Origin: Longimicrobium sp.
GTDB lineage: Bacteria; Gemmatimonadota; Gemmatimonadetes; Longimicrobiales; Longimicrobiaceae
NCBI GenBank assembly: GCA_036387335.1
Contig: DASVTZ010000191.1
Span: 1 to 46,184, forward strand
Length of the DNA: 46,184 bases
Direction of reading: 5' to 3'
Position numbers and translations under genes: made by a program
Part shown: piece by piece, positions 14,323 through 21,656 of the stretch
Position numbering within the stretch: the first letter of the stretch is position 1
Layout of the letters: every line of letters begins with the position of its first letter
Notes under the pieces: model-generated
Databases searched by the model: none
Told to the model about the DNA's origin: nothing
What the model saw: only the letters and a program-made list of their open reading frames with translations

Positions 14323-16779
14323 ATGCACCTGCCGATGATCCGGCGACTGTTCGCGCCCGTAGCAGCCCTCCTCATCGCGGCGGCCCCCGGGTTCGCCCAG
14401 AGGATCGACCCGGAGCTCACCCGCACGCTGGCCAGCCTGCCCGCGGGGCGCACCGCGGAAGTGATCGTCACCTTCGAAGGGAACTCCGCGCCGGCCGTCG
14501 CCGACCTGGATGCGCTCAAGGCGATCGGCATCCGGGGCGGCATCACCTTCCGGTCGCTGCCGATGGCCGCCGTGCTGGCCACCGGCGACCAGGTGCGGGC
14601 GCTGAGCGGCAACACGCGGGTGCGCTCGGTGTTCCTCAACAAGCGGCTCAGCTACTCCAACTACGACGCGCGCCACCTGACCGGCGTTGAGCGGCTGCGC
14701 GCCGACCGCGCCATGACCACGCGCAACGGCGGCCTTCCGGTTTCCGGCAAGGGCATCGGCATCGTGATCAACGACTCCGGCGTCGACGGCACGCACCCGG
14801 ACCTGCAGTTCGGCAAGAACCTGGTGCAGAACGTCCTGGCGCCGGTCTCGGGAAGCGACCTGGCGGTGACGGGCTTCGCGCTCGCCCCCGCGCTGGAGAA
14901 CACGGTGAACACCGACCTCGGCAGCGGGCACGGCACGCACGTGGCCGGCACCGTCGGCGGCACCGGGCAGGCGTCGGCGGGCAAGCAGTCGGGCGTGGCC
15001 AACGGCGCCAACCTGATCGGCTACGGCTCGGGCGCCGTGCTCTTCGTGCTCAACGCGCTGGGCGGCTTCGACTGGACGCTGGCCAACCAGGGGCGCTACG
15101 GTATCCGCGTCATCACCAACTCGTGGGGCTCCAGCGGCGGCTTCGATCCGGACGACCCGATCAACGTGGCATCGCGCATCGCCAACGAGCGCAACATCGT
15201 GGTGACCTTCGCGGCGGGGAACGAGGGCTCGGCGCCGGACACGCACAACCCCTACGCCAAGGCTCCCTGGGTGATCTCGGTGGCGGCGGGCACCAAGACG
15301 GCCACGCTGGCCGACTTCTCCTCGCGCGGCCGCCCGGGCGGCGCCCGCACCGTGACGTCGCAGAGCGGTGAGGTCATCACCTGGTTCGACGAGCCGGCCA
15401 TCACGGCGCCGGGCGTGGCGATCACCTCGGCGTACGCCCACACGGGCGCGCTGGGCGCCCTCGCGCCGGACCCCACCAACCCGTACTACACCGTCATGGA
15501 CGGCACGTCGATGGCGACGCCGCACGTGGCGGGGATCGTGGGGCTGATGCTGCAGGCCAACCCGCTGCTCACGCCCGACCAGGTGAAGCAGATCATCCAG
15601 GAGACGGCCAGCAAGATGCCGGGCTACCGCGCGTTCGAGGTGGGCGCGGGGTACGTGAACGCCTACGCCGCGGTGCAGAAGTCCTTCGACCTGTCCACCC
15701 CCTTCGGCCGCACGCTGACGGTGGAGACGGTGCCGGCGCAGGTGCGCGAGGACGCGGCCTACGACAAGACGTTCGACTACTCGCCGGTCTCGCTGCCGGG
15801 CACGTACAAGCACACCTTCCAGGTGACGCCGGGCGCGAGCCTGCTGGAGGCCAAGATCGAGTTCCAGGGCGTGAACGTGCCGGCGGTGGGCAACGCGGGC
15901 AACCCGCTCCTCTTCGACGTGTACGACCCGAACGGAAACCGCTACAACGCCTTCGACCTGTACTTCGCGCAGAACGGCACCACGCGGCTGGTGCTGGTGG
16001 TGAACAACCCGACGCCGGGCACCTGGACGGCCGAGGTGAAGGCGCTCACTCCCAAGGGCCAGGAGGCGGGCAACTTCGCCACCTTCCCCGACAAGGTGCA
16101 CGAGACGGAGATCCTGACCTTCATCACCCCGCCGGCCATCGCGGACATCCAGGGGCACGCGGCCCAGGGCGCCATCGAAGTGGCGCTGGTGAACGGCTAC
16201 CTGGGGCTCTGCGCGCCCGGCTCGTTCTGCCCGGACGCGGACCTCACCCGCATCGACCTGGCCCGCGGCTTCACGCAGTTCGGCGCGGTGCGCCAGAACC
16301 TGCCGCTGGGCGGCGCCAGCACCTTTACCGACGTGTCCGCGGCGGACAAGCCCTTCGCCGAGGCGGTGGCGGCGCAGGGCGCGGCGATGCGGGACCGGGA
16401 GCACCGCTTCCGGGGCATCATGACCGGCAACGGCTCCAGCTTCGTGCCGGGCGGCACCGTCCTCCGCTCGCAGCTCGCCCGCATGCTGGTGCGCGGCATC
16501 GGCGGCGAGGCGGCGGCCGCGGCCCACAACGGCGACGTGACCTACACCTACAACGGGCAGACGTACGTCATCGCGGACCAGGCCCAGATCCCCACGGCGG
16601 ATCGCGGCCACGTGCAGGCGGCGATCAACTCCAACATGCTGAACGTCTACGCCGAGATCGAGCAGGGTGCGCTGGACCTGACGCCGAAGCTGAAGTTCTA
16701 CTTCCGGCCGACGAACGTGGTGAAGCGCGGCGAGGCGGCGCTGGCGATCGCCCGCTACCATGCGCAGTTCTTTCAGTAA
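14323..16779 (+). CDS. Secreted subtilisin-family serine protease with C-terminal SLH repeats (paralogue 2)
   Basis: The protein has 818 residues; the ATG lies seven bases after GGAG, and the next ATG (MIRRLF) four codons on is possible. A signal peptide ends APGFAQ. The I9-like propeptide (TAEVIVTFEGNSAPAVADL, VRSVFLNKRLSYSNYDARHL) is nearly the same as in paralogue 1. The triad is Asp151 (IVINDSGVDG), His203 (GSGHGTHVAG) and Ser396 (DGTSMATPHVAG). A beta-sandwich region, then three SLH-like repeats (IADIQGHAAQGAIEVALVNGY, FTDVSAADKPFAEAV, GEAALAIARYH) end in HAQFFQ. The two proteases align end to end with strong identity, so the pair arose by tandem duplication. Divergence is greatest in the loop after the catalytic Asp (around residue 165-195) and near the active-site Ser, which suggests different substrate specificity. 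It is a likely T2SS cargo, as for paralogue 1. Confidence 0.92.
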   Translation: MHLPMIRRLFAPVAALLIAAAPGFAQRIDPELTRTLASLPAGRTAEVIVTFEGNSAPAVADLDALKAIGIRGGITFRSLPMAAVLATGDQVRALSGNTRVRSVFLNKRLSYSNYDARHLTGVERLRADRAMTTRNGGLPVSGKGIGIVINDSGVDGTHPDLQFGKNLVQNVLAPVSGSDLAVTGFALAPALENTVNTDLGSGHGTHVAGTVGGTGQASAGKQSGVANGANLIGYGSGAVLFVLNALGGFDWTLANQGRYGIRVITNSWGSSGGFDPDDPINVASRIANERNIVVTFAAGNEGSAPDTHNPYAKAPWVISVAAGTKTATLADFSSRGRPGGARTVTSQSGEVITWFDEPAITAPGVAITSAYAHTGALGALAPDPTNPYYTVMDGTSMATPHVAGIVGLMLQANPLLTPDQVKQIIQETASKMPGYRAFEVGAGYVNAYAAVQKSFDLSTPFGRTLTVETVPAQVREDAAYDKTFDYSPVSLPGTYKHTFQVTPGASLLEAKIEFQGVNVPAVGNAGNPLLFDVYDPNGNRYNAFDLYFAQNGTTRLVLVVNNPTPGTWTAEVKALTPKGQEAGNFATFPDKVHETEILTFITPPAIADIQGHAAQGAIEVALVNGYLGLCAPGSFCPDADLTRIDLARGFTQFGAVRQNLPLGGASTFTDVSAADKPFAEAVAAQGAAMRDREHRFRGIMTGNGSSFVPGGTVLRSQLARMLVRGIGGEAAAAAHNGDVTYTYNGQTYVIADQAQIPTADRGHVQAAINSNMLNVYAEIEQGALDLTPKLKFYFRPTNVVKRGEAALAIARYHAQFFQ

Positions 16780-16782
16780 CTG

Positions 16783-16892
16783 AAGTGCTAAGTGCTAAGT
16801 CCTAAGTGCTGAGTCAACAGCGCACTCACGCACTGACGCACTCACGCACCGCAGTTCAGCACTTGGCACTTAGGACTTAGCACTCAGGACTT
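16783..16892. repeat. AGTGCTAAGTCCTAAGTGC palindrome with octamer repeats in the loop
   Basis: The left arm (16783-16814) is built of AAGTGCT and AAGTCCT words and the right arm (16855-16892) is its inverted counterpart. The loop holds GCACTCAC, GCACTGAC, GCACTCAC in tandem. It starts directly after the subtilase 2 stop and is followed by TTTTCC, so it probably terminates transcription. Confidence 0.6.
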
Positions 16893-16896
16893 TTCC

Positions 16897-16926
16897 ATGC
16901 GCCGGGGGTTTCCGCCCCCGGCGCAT
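16897..16926. other. Perfect 12-bp hairpin upstream of gspI
   Basis: ATGCGCCGGGGG and its complement around TTTCCG, 34 bases before the gspI start. No T-run follows. It may belong to the GC-rich hairpin repeat at 3469. A weak promoter-like pair (TTGTCT, 17 bases, TACTGT) follows at 16926-16954. Confidence 0.4.
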
Positions 16927-16960
16927 TGTCTATCCACCCCACCGGCTTTACTGTGTACGC

Positions 16961-17335
16961 GTGAAACGCTTTCCCTGGCACACCCCCGCGCAATCGCGCG
17001 CCGGGTTCACCCTCCTGGAAGTGATCGTCGCGCTCGCCATCCTGGGGACGGGGGTGGTGGCCGCGCTCGGCATCCTCGCGACCGGCACCTCCGTGACCGC
17101 GCGCGCCAGCACGCGCCTGCTGGCCACGGAGCTGGCGGAGTCGCGCATGGAGGAGACCCTGCTGCGCCCCGCCGACGCCCGTGGCCGCGACGAGGGGATG
17201 TTTCCGCCGCCATACGACGACTTCCGCTGGCGCACGCGCGTGGGGCCGGGGCCGGTGGACGGCACCATGTCGGTGGAGGTGTCGGTGCTGGGGAACGGCG
17301 ACTCCGTGCACCTCGCCACGCTGCGCCGCCGATGA
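16961..17335 (+). CDS. gspI: Type II secretion minor pseudopilin GspI
   Basis: The protein has 124 residues and starts at GTG. The prepilin signal cleaves after Gly15 (AQSRAG, then FTLLEVIVALAILGTGVVAAL) with Glu at mature position 5. The short body (TRLLATELAESRMEETLLRP, FRWRTRVGPGP, VSVLGNGDSVHLATLRRR) fits GspI, which with GspJ and GspK caps the pseudopilus. Its stop overlaps the gspJ start (ATGA), so the two are translationally coupled. It is the first gene of the gspIJKLM-C-D-E-F-H run. Confidence 0.85.
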   Translation: MKRFPWHTPAQSRAGFTLLEVIVALAILGTGVVAALGILATGTSVTARASTRLLATELAESRMEETLLRPADARGRDEGMFPPPYDDFRWRTRVGPGPVDGTMSVEVSVLGNGDSVHLATLRRR

Positions 17336-17937
17336 AGGGGCGCGCGGGGTTCACGCTCATCGAGCTGGTCGTCGCCCTGGCGCTGGCCGGGCTGGCGATG
17401 GCGCTGGTGGCCGGAAGCGTGCGCGCCGCGGTGGACACCGGCGAGCGGCAGTCGCGCGCGGTGGGGCAGGAGCATCGCGCACGCGTCACGCGCGAGTTCG
17501 TGCGCGAGGCGGTGCGCGGGCTGGCGGTGGAGCGCGCCGGGCGCGGCGATCTGGTGATCCTCACCACGGGCGGCTCGCGCGAGCGACCCATGGACCGCGT
17601 CGTCTTCTCCACCCACGGCGGCGCGGTGTTCGGGTGGGAGGGCGACCTCAAGGCCGTGCAGCTCCTGGTGGACGCCGACCCCGCCACCCCCGAGAGCGGC
17701 GTGGTGGCGCGCGTCCTCCGCACCGTTTCGGGCGCCGCGGTGGAGGAGACGCTGACCCTCCTTCCCGACGTGACGGGGATGCGGATCAGGATGCTGGACG
17801 CCGGCGGCGAGTGGCAGGATGCGTGGCCGGACGCCACCCGCGCCCCCGCCGCCATCGAGTTCCGCTTCACCGGCGGCGATGCGGAGCCCGGCGTCTCGCC
17901 GCTGGCCGCGCTCCCCCTGCGCGTGCGGGTGCCGTGA
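17332..17937 (+). CDS. gspJ: Type II secretion minor pseudopilin GspJ
   Basis: The protein has 201 residues and a type IV pilin-like signal: Gly6 then FTLIELVVALALAGLAMALVAG, with Glu5 of the mature form. The body includes RVTREFVREAVRGL, DRVVFSTHGG and EFRFTGGD, consistent with the long, beta-rich GspJ that sits in the tip complex with GspI and GspK. It overlaps gspI by four bases and gspK by four bases (GTGA), so this part of the operon is tightly packed. No repeat is present at these junctions, in contrast to gspK/gspL. Confidence 0.85.
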   Translation: MKGRAGFTLIELVVALALAGLAMALVAGSVRAAVDTGERQSRAVGQEHRARVTREFVREAVRGLAVERAGRGDLVILTTGGSRERPMDRVVFSTHGGAVFGWEGDLKAVQLLVDADPATPESGVVARVLRTVSGAAVEETLTLLPDVTGMRIRMLDAGGEWQDAWPDATRAPAAIEFRFTGGDAEPGVSPLAALPLRVRVP

Positions 17938-18953
17938 GGGACCGGCGGGGGATCGCGCTGGTAGCGGCGCTCTGGGCGCTCCTCCTCCTTGCCTCGCTCG
18001 GGACGGCGGTGGCGCTCACGGCCCGCCGCCACCTGTGGATGGTGGGTACGCAGGACCGCCGCGCCGCCGCCCGCTGGTCCGCCGAAGCCGGGATCGCCGA
18101 GGCCGAGACGCGGCTCGATTCCGTGCTCGTGGAGCTGATCACGCGCACCCCCGCCAACATCGGCGCCGCGTCGCTCGGTGCCGAGGAAGACCCGGCGATG
18201 CGCGAGCTTCGCGCCCGTGCCCGCGCGGCGCTGGAGACTTTCAACTCGCTGGACTCGGTGGTGGCGCGCGGCGGCGACCGGCGCCTTCCCAACGGCGCGG
18301 AGTACGCCCTCCGCGTGCACGACGTGAGCACGCGCCTGAACCTCAACGCCGCCGATGAGCCGGAGCTGCGCAGCTTCTTCAGGCAGTGGATCGTGGACGA
18401 GCGGGAGCTTTCCATCTTCGTGGAATCGCTCCTGGACTGGCGCGACGAAGACGACCTGGCGCGCGCCAACGGCGCCGAGCAGGCGTTCTACGCGCGCCGC
18501 GACGAGCGGGTGCGCAACGGGCTCCTCCTTTCCGTTCGCGAGCTGCTGCGGGTGCGGGGGATGACGCCGGAGATCCTGGAGCAGGTGGAGCCGTTCCTGG
18601 TGGTGCTTCCGTCGCGCCAGCTGCGCGTCAACGTGAACGCCGCGCCGGTGCCGGTCCTGGCCGCCATCCCCGGCTTCTCCCGCGAGATGGGGACGGCGCT
18701 GGTCTTCCGCCGCAGGGCGCAGGGCCCCTTCCTCTCCGCCGCCGAGATCACCGCGGACCAGACGCTCCGCTCGCTCTTCGATGCGGGCGCCGGCGGCCGC
18801 GCCATCAACGTGATCGCCACGCACCCGGAGGTCCTCGAAGTCTGGAGCGCCGGCCGCGCCTCCGAGGGCGAGTCCACGCACACGATCCGCACCCTCTACG
18901 CCGTCGACGGCGCCGCCCTCCGCCGCCTGGAGCGCGAGGAGGCGGACCGGTGA
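17934..18953 (+). CDS. gspK: Type II secretion minor pseudopilin GspK
   Basis: The protein has 339 residues and starts at the GTG that overlaps the gspJ stop. N-terminus: Gly6 then IALVAALWALLLLASLGTAVAL. As usual for GspK, there is no Glu at mature position 5. The large periplasmic domain shows GspK landmarks: ARWSAEAGIAEAETRL, RVHDVSTRLNLNAADEPEL, IVESLLDWRDEDDLARANGAE-like text (FVESLLDWRDEDDLARANGA), RELLRVRGMTPEILEQ, LRVNVNAAPVPVLAAIPG and FLSAAEI. This is the SAM-like helical domain that tops the pseudopilus. It is followed by a palindromic repeat rather than an overlapping gspL. Confidence 0.88.
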   Translation: MRDRRGIALVAALWALLLLASLGTAVALTARRHLWMVGTQDRRAAARWSAEAGIAEAETRLDSVLVELITRTPANIGAASLGAEEDPAMRELRARARAALETFNSLDSVVARGGDRRLPNGAEYALRVHDVSTRLNLNAADEPELRSFFRQWIVDERELSIFVESLLDWRDEDDLARANGAEQAFYARRDERVRNGLLLSVRELLRVRGMTPEILEQVEPFLVVLPSRQLRVNVNAAPVPVLAAIPGFSREMGTALVFRRRAQGPFLSAAEITADQTLRSLFDAGAGGRAINVIATHPEVLEVWSAGRASEGESTHTIRTLYAVDGAALRRLEREEADR

Positions 18954-18970
18954 ACATCCTGAACAGCAAT

Positions 18971-19090
18971 CTCACACAGAGACACAGAGACACAGAGAGA
19001 GAACTTCTTTGTCTTTCCTCTGTGTCTCTGTGTCTCTGTGTGAGCCCTGCCGTTCTGCCTTTTCCCGCGTCTCCGCGTCTCCGCGTGAGG
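18971..19090. repeat. Perfect 27-bp-arm palindrome plus half of a second palindrome, inside the T2SS operon
   Basis: The first palindrome (18971-19044) begins CTCACACAGAGACACAGAGA and ends with its exact reverse complement, with arms of 27 bp and a loop rich in T. It has markedly lower GC than its surroundings. CGCGTCTCCGCGTCTCCGCG (19064-19083) is one arm of the CTCACGCGGAG family. The insertion separates gspK from gspL, which elsewhere in this operon would be expected to overlap. Confidence 0.75.
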
Positions 19091-19110
19091 CCCGCTGTTG
19101 AGGGGCCGAG

Positions 19111-20427
19111 ATGATCCGCCGCGTGGGAGTCGCGGTGGCGGATGGGGAGCTGCGGACGGCGCTGGTGGAGCGCATCGGGACACGGGTGCGGGTGCGCGGG
19201 GTGCACCGCACGCACGTCGCCGGTGCGCGCACGCTGGACGACGCCATCCGCGACGCCGCCGAGGTGCTGGCCCCTGGTCGCCGCGCCGAAGTAGGCGTCG
19301 CGCTGTCGCCGCGGGATGCGTGGCTCAAGCTGCTGGCGCTCCCCCCGCTGCCGCCCGCGGACCGCACCCGGCTCGTGGAGATGGAGGCCGAGCGCTACTT
19401 CCCCGTGCGCGGCGAGGCGGTACTGGCGGATGCGTCCAGCGAGGGGCCGGTCGCGGCGGCGCGGGCGGACGCGGTGGAGGCGCTCGTGGGGCGCGTGGAG
19501 GAGACGCTCGGGCGCGTGGTGGCCGTGGAGCCGCAGGCGCGCGCCGCGGTGCGCGCGTGGGCCGCGCTCCAGCCCGCGCTGGGACGCGGCGTCTTCGCCA
19601 CCGTCACGCGCACGGGCGAATGGTGGGAGGTGTCCGTGGCGCGCGGGGGGACGCTGCTGGGGCATGCGCGGCTGCTGGGCGCGGAGCCGGAGGCGGTCGC
19701 CGATGCCCTCGCCAGCGCCGTGCAGCAGGGCGGAGTGCTGCCGCGCGTGCTGATCGGTGTGGACCCGGCGGAGGAGGAGTGGCTCGCGTCGCGCCTGGCG
19801 GCCGCAATCGAGGCGCGGCTCCCCGGCACGGTGGCGGAGGCGTGCGGAGAGCTGGCGCCGGGGGTTCCCGCGGAGTTCGCGGCGGCCATCGGCGCAGCGC
19901 TGGCGCCCGCGGGTGGGCTGCTGCCGCCATCGCACCGCGAGCGGCTTAGCGCGTCGGGGCGGCGGCGCACGACGGCGTGGGTGGGGGCGGCGGCGCTCGC
20001 CTTCCTCCTCTTCCTCGGCGCCGGCCCCTGGCGCGAGTCGCGCCGCGCGAAGGCGCTGGAGGCCGAAGCCGCCGCGCTCGCCCCCCGCGCCGACGCCGCC
20101 GCGGAGCTGCTGGAGCGTGTACGGCGATCCACCTCCACCGTGCGCTTCACCGACTCGCTGGACGCGGCGCGGCCCCGCTGGCTCGACGCGCTCGAAGAGC
20201 TGGGGCGGCGCCTTCCGCCCGGCGCGTACCTCACGGAGTTCCAGGCCGACGCGGAGAAGAACTCGGTGGAGATCCGCGGCTACGCGGGGCGCGCCTCGGC
20301 CATCGTCCCGCTCCTGGAGCAGTCGCCGCGCTTCTCCGGCGTGGAGTCGGTGGAGCCGGTCACACGCCGCACGGTGGGCTCCGTGGAGCTGGAGAACTTC
20401 GCCATCCGCATGCAGGTGGCCCCGTGA
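19111..20427 (+). CDS. gspL: Type II secretion inner-membrane platform protein GspL
   Basis: The protein has 438 residues. The N-terminal cytoplasmic part (1-285) has the actin-like fold of GspL/PilM (VGVALSPRDAWLKLLALPPLP, RLVEMEAERYFPV, GVFATVTRTGEWWEVSVARGG, LAPGVPAEFAAAIGAAL). One membrane helix lies at about residues 287-306 (TAWVGAAALAFLLFLGAGPW), followed by a coiled-coil-like stretch (RRAKALEAEAAALAPRADAA). The C-terminal periplasmic domain is PilN-like (LDALEELGRRLPPGAYLTEF, SVEIRGYAGRASAIVPLLEQ). GspL links the ATPase GspE to GspM and the pseudopilus. The start ATG follows the palindromic repeat, and GAGG lies nine bases upstream. It overlaps gspM by four bases. Confidence 0.85.
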   Translation: MIRRVGVAVADGELRTALVERIGTRVRVRGVHRTHVAGARTLDDAIRDAAEVLAPGRRAEVGVALSPRDAWLKLLALPPLPPADRTRLVEMEAERYFPVRGEAVLADASSEGPVAAARADAVEALVGRVEETLGRVVAVEPQARAAVRAWAALQPALGRGVFATVTRTGEWWEVSVARGGTLLGHARLLGAEPEAVADALASAVQQGGVLPRVLIGVDPAEEEWLASRLAAAIEARLPGTVAEACGELAPGVPAEFAAAIGAALAPAGGLLPPSHRERLSASGRRRTTAWVGAAALAFLLFLGAGPWRESRRAKALEAEAAALAPRADAAAELLERVRRSTSTVRFTDSLDAARPRWLDALEELGRRLPPGAYLTEFQADAEKNSVEIRGYAGRASAIVPLLEQSPRFSGVESVEPVTRRTVGSVELENFAIRMQVAP

Positions 20428-20987
20428 CGCCGCGCGAGAAGCGGGTCGTCATCGGCGGCGCGGTCGCTGCGGTGCTGATCCTCCTGATCGGCCTGGGTCC
20501 GCGCCTGTTCGGCGGCGGCGATGGGGAGAGCGGGGCCGCGCTGCAGGCGGAGCGGGTGGCGCGCTTCCGCGGGCTGGCCGCCAGCCGCGACACGCTGCGC
20601 ACCCTGTCGCAGAGCGCGGCGGCGGCGGAACGGATCGCGGCGGGGAGGTACCTGGGCGGCAACACGCCGCAGGTGGCCGCGGCGCGCCTCTCCTCCGTGG
20701 TCCAGGCGATCGCCGAGGATGCCGAGGTGGAGGTGGTGCGCGAATCCATCCTCCCCCCCGCCCCCGCCGGTCCGGCGACCGCCACCTCGCTCCAGATCGT
20801 GGCGCGCGGCGACGCGACGGGGCTGATGGAGCTGCTCAAGGGTGTGGAGCAGAGCCCCGTCCTGCTGCGCGTCGATGACCTGACGGTGGGCGGCGATCCG
20901 CGGGAGGGCGCGGGCACGCCGTCCCTCACCATCAGCCTGCGCGTGACGGGTTACCTGCTCCGTCCCGCCGAAGAGGAGGCATCATGA
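20424..20987 (+). CDS. gspM: Type II secretion platform protein GspM
   Basis: The protein has 187 residues and starts at the GTG overlapping the gspL stop. A short cytoplasmic tail (TPREKRVV) and one membrane helix (about 9-24, IGGAVAAVLILLIGLG) are followed by a coiled-coil-like stretch (GAALQAERVARFRGLAA) and a periplasmic ferredoxin-like domain (VAAARLSSVVQAIAEDAEVEV, LQIVARGDATGLMELLKGVE, SLTISLRVTGYLL). This is the size and layout of GspM, partner of GspL. It overlaps the next gene by four bases (ATGA). Confidence 0.85.
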   Translation: MTPREKRVVIGGAVAAVLILLIGLGPRLFGGGDGESGAALQAERVARFRGLAASRDTLRTLSQSAAAAERIAAGRYLGGNTPQVAAARLSSVVQAIAEDAEVEVVRESILPPAPAGPATATSLQIVARGDATGLMELLKGVEQSPVLLRVDDLTVGGDPREGAGTPSLTISLRVTGYLLRPAEEEAS

Positions 20988-21652
20988 CCACGAACGACCG
21001 CATCTGGGCCGGCGCCACGGCGCTCCTCCTGGCCGGGGCCATGTGGAGGGCGACGGGAGCCGGCGAGTCACCGCGGGTGATCTGGCCCGAGCTGCCGCGC
21101 GCATCCGCCGCCACCCCCCGCCCCCCCGCGCGCGACCCGGAGGCGGTGGTGCGCGGGGCACTGGACCGCAACGTCTTCAGCGCGTCGCGCACGGCCCCGC
21201 GGAGCCGCTACCGCGTGGGGATGCAGCTCACCCCCGCCGTAACGCCGACCACGCTGACCATGCCGGCGCCCGCGCCTGCGCCGCCCCCTCCGCCGCCGCC
21301 CCCGCCGACCTACCGCGTCGCCGGGACGATGGTCTCCGCCACGGGCGGGATGGCGCTGATCGACGCGGACCCGTCGTCCCCCGGCCCGGAGGTGTACCGG
21401 GTAGGCGACGCGGTGGGCGGATACCGGCTGGAGCGGGTGGCGTACGACCACGTGGTGATGGTGGGCGCCATGGGCGAGCTGCGCATGGACGTCGCGCGCC
21501 CTGGCGAGGGGCGGCGGGCGGCGGCCGCGGCTGCGTCGCTGCCCTCGGGCACCCCACTTCCCAACGCCGCGCCCACCCCCGAAGTGCCCATGAACCAGCG
21601 CGCCAAGAGCGCGGCCAACACCCCGCCCGGCGCCATTCCGCCCGGGTGGTAG
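20984..21652 (+). CDS. gspC: GspC-like (type II secretion HR-domain) protein
   Basis: The protein has 222 residues. One N-terminal membrane helix (about 7-22, WAGATALLLAGAMW) is followed by RDPEAVVRGALDRNVFSASR, typical of the start of the GspC homology region. A proline run (ten consecutive Pro within PAPAPAPPPPP) links it to the HR domain (TYRVAGTMVSATGGMALIDAD, VYRVGDAVGGYRLERVAYDHVVM). GspC normally couples the inner-membrane platform to the secretin via this domain. The C-terminal PDZ or coiled-coil seen in many GspC proteins is absent; instead there is an Ala/Pro-rich tail. The position directly before gspD agrees with the assignment. Confidence 0.75.
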   Translation: MTTNDRIWAGATALLLAGAMWRATGAGESPRVIWPELPRASAATPRPPARDPEAVVRGALDRNVFSASRTAPRSRYRVGMQLTPAVTPTTLTMPAPAPAPPPPPPPPPTYRVAGTMVSATGGMALIDADPSSPGPEVYRVGDAVGGYRLERVAYDHVVMVGAMGELRMDVARPGEGRRAAAAAASLPSGTPLPNAAPTPEVPMNQRAKSAANTPPGAIPPGW

Positions 21653-21656
21653 CCCC

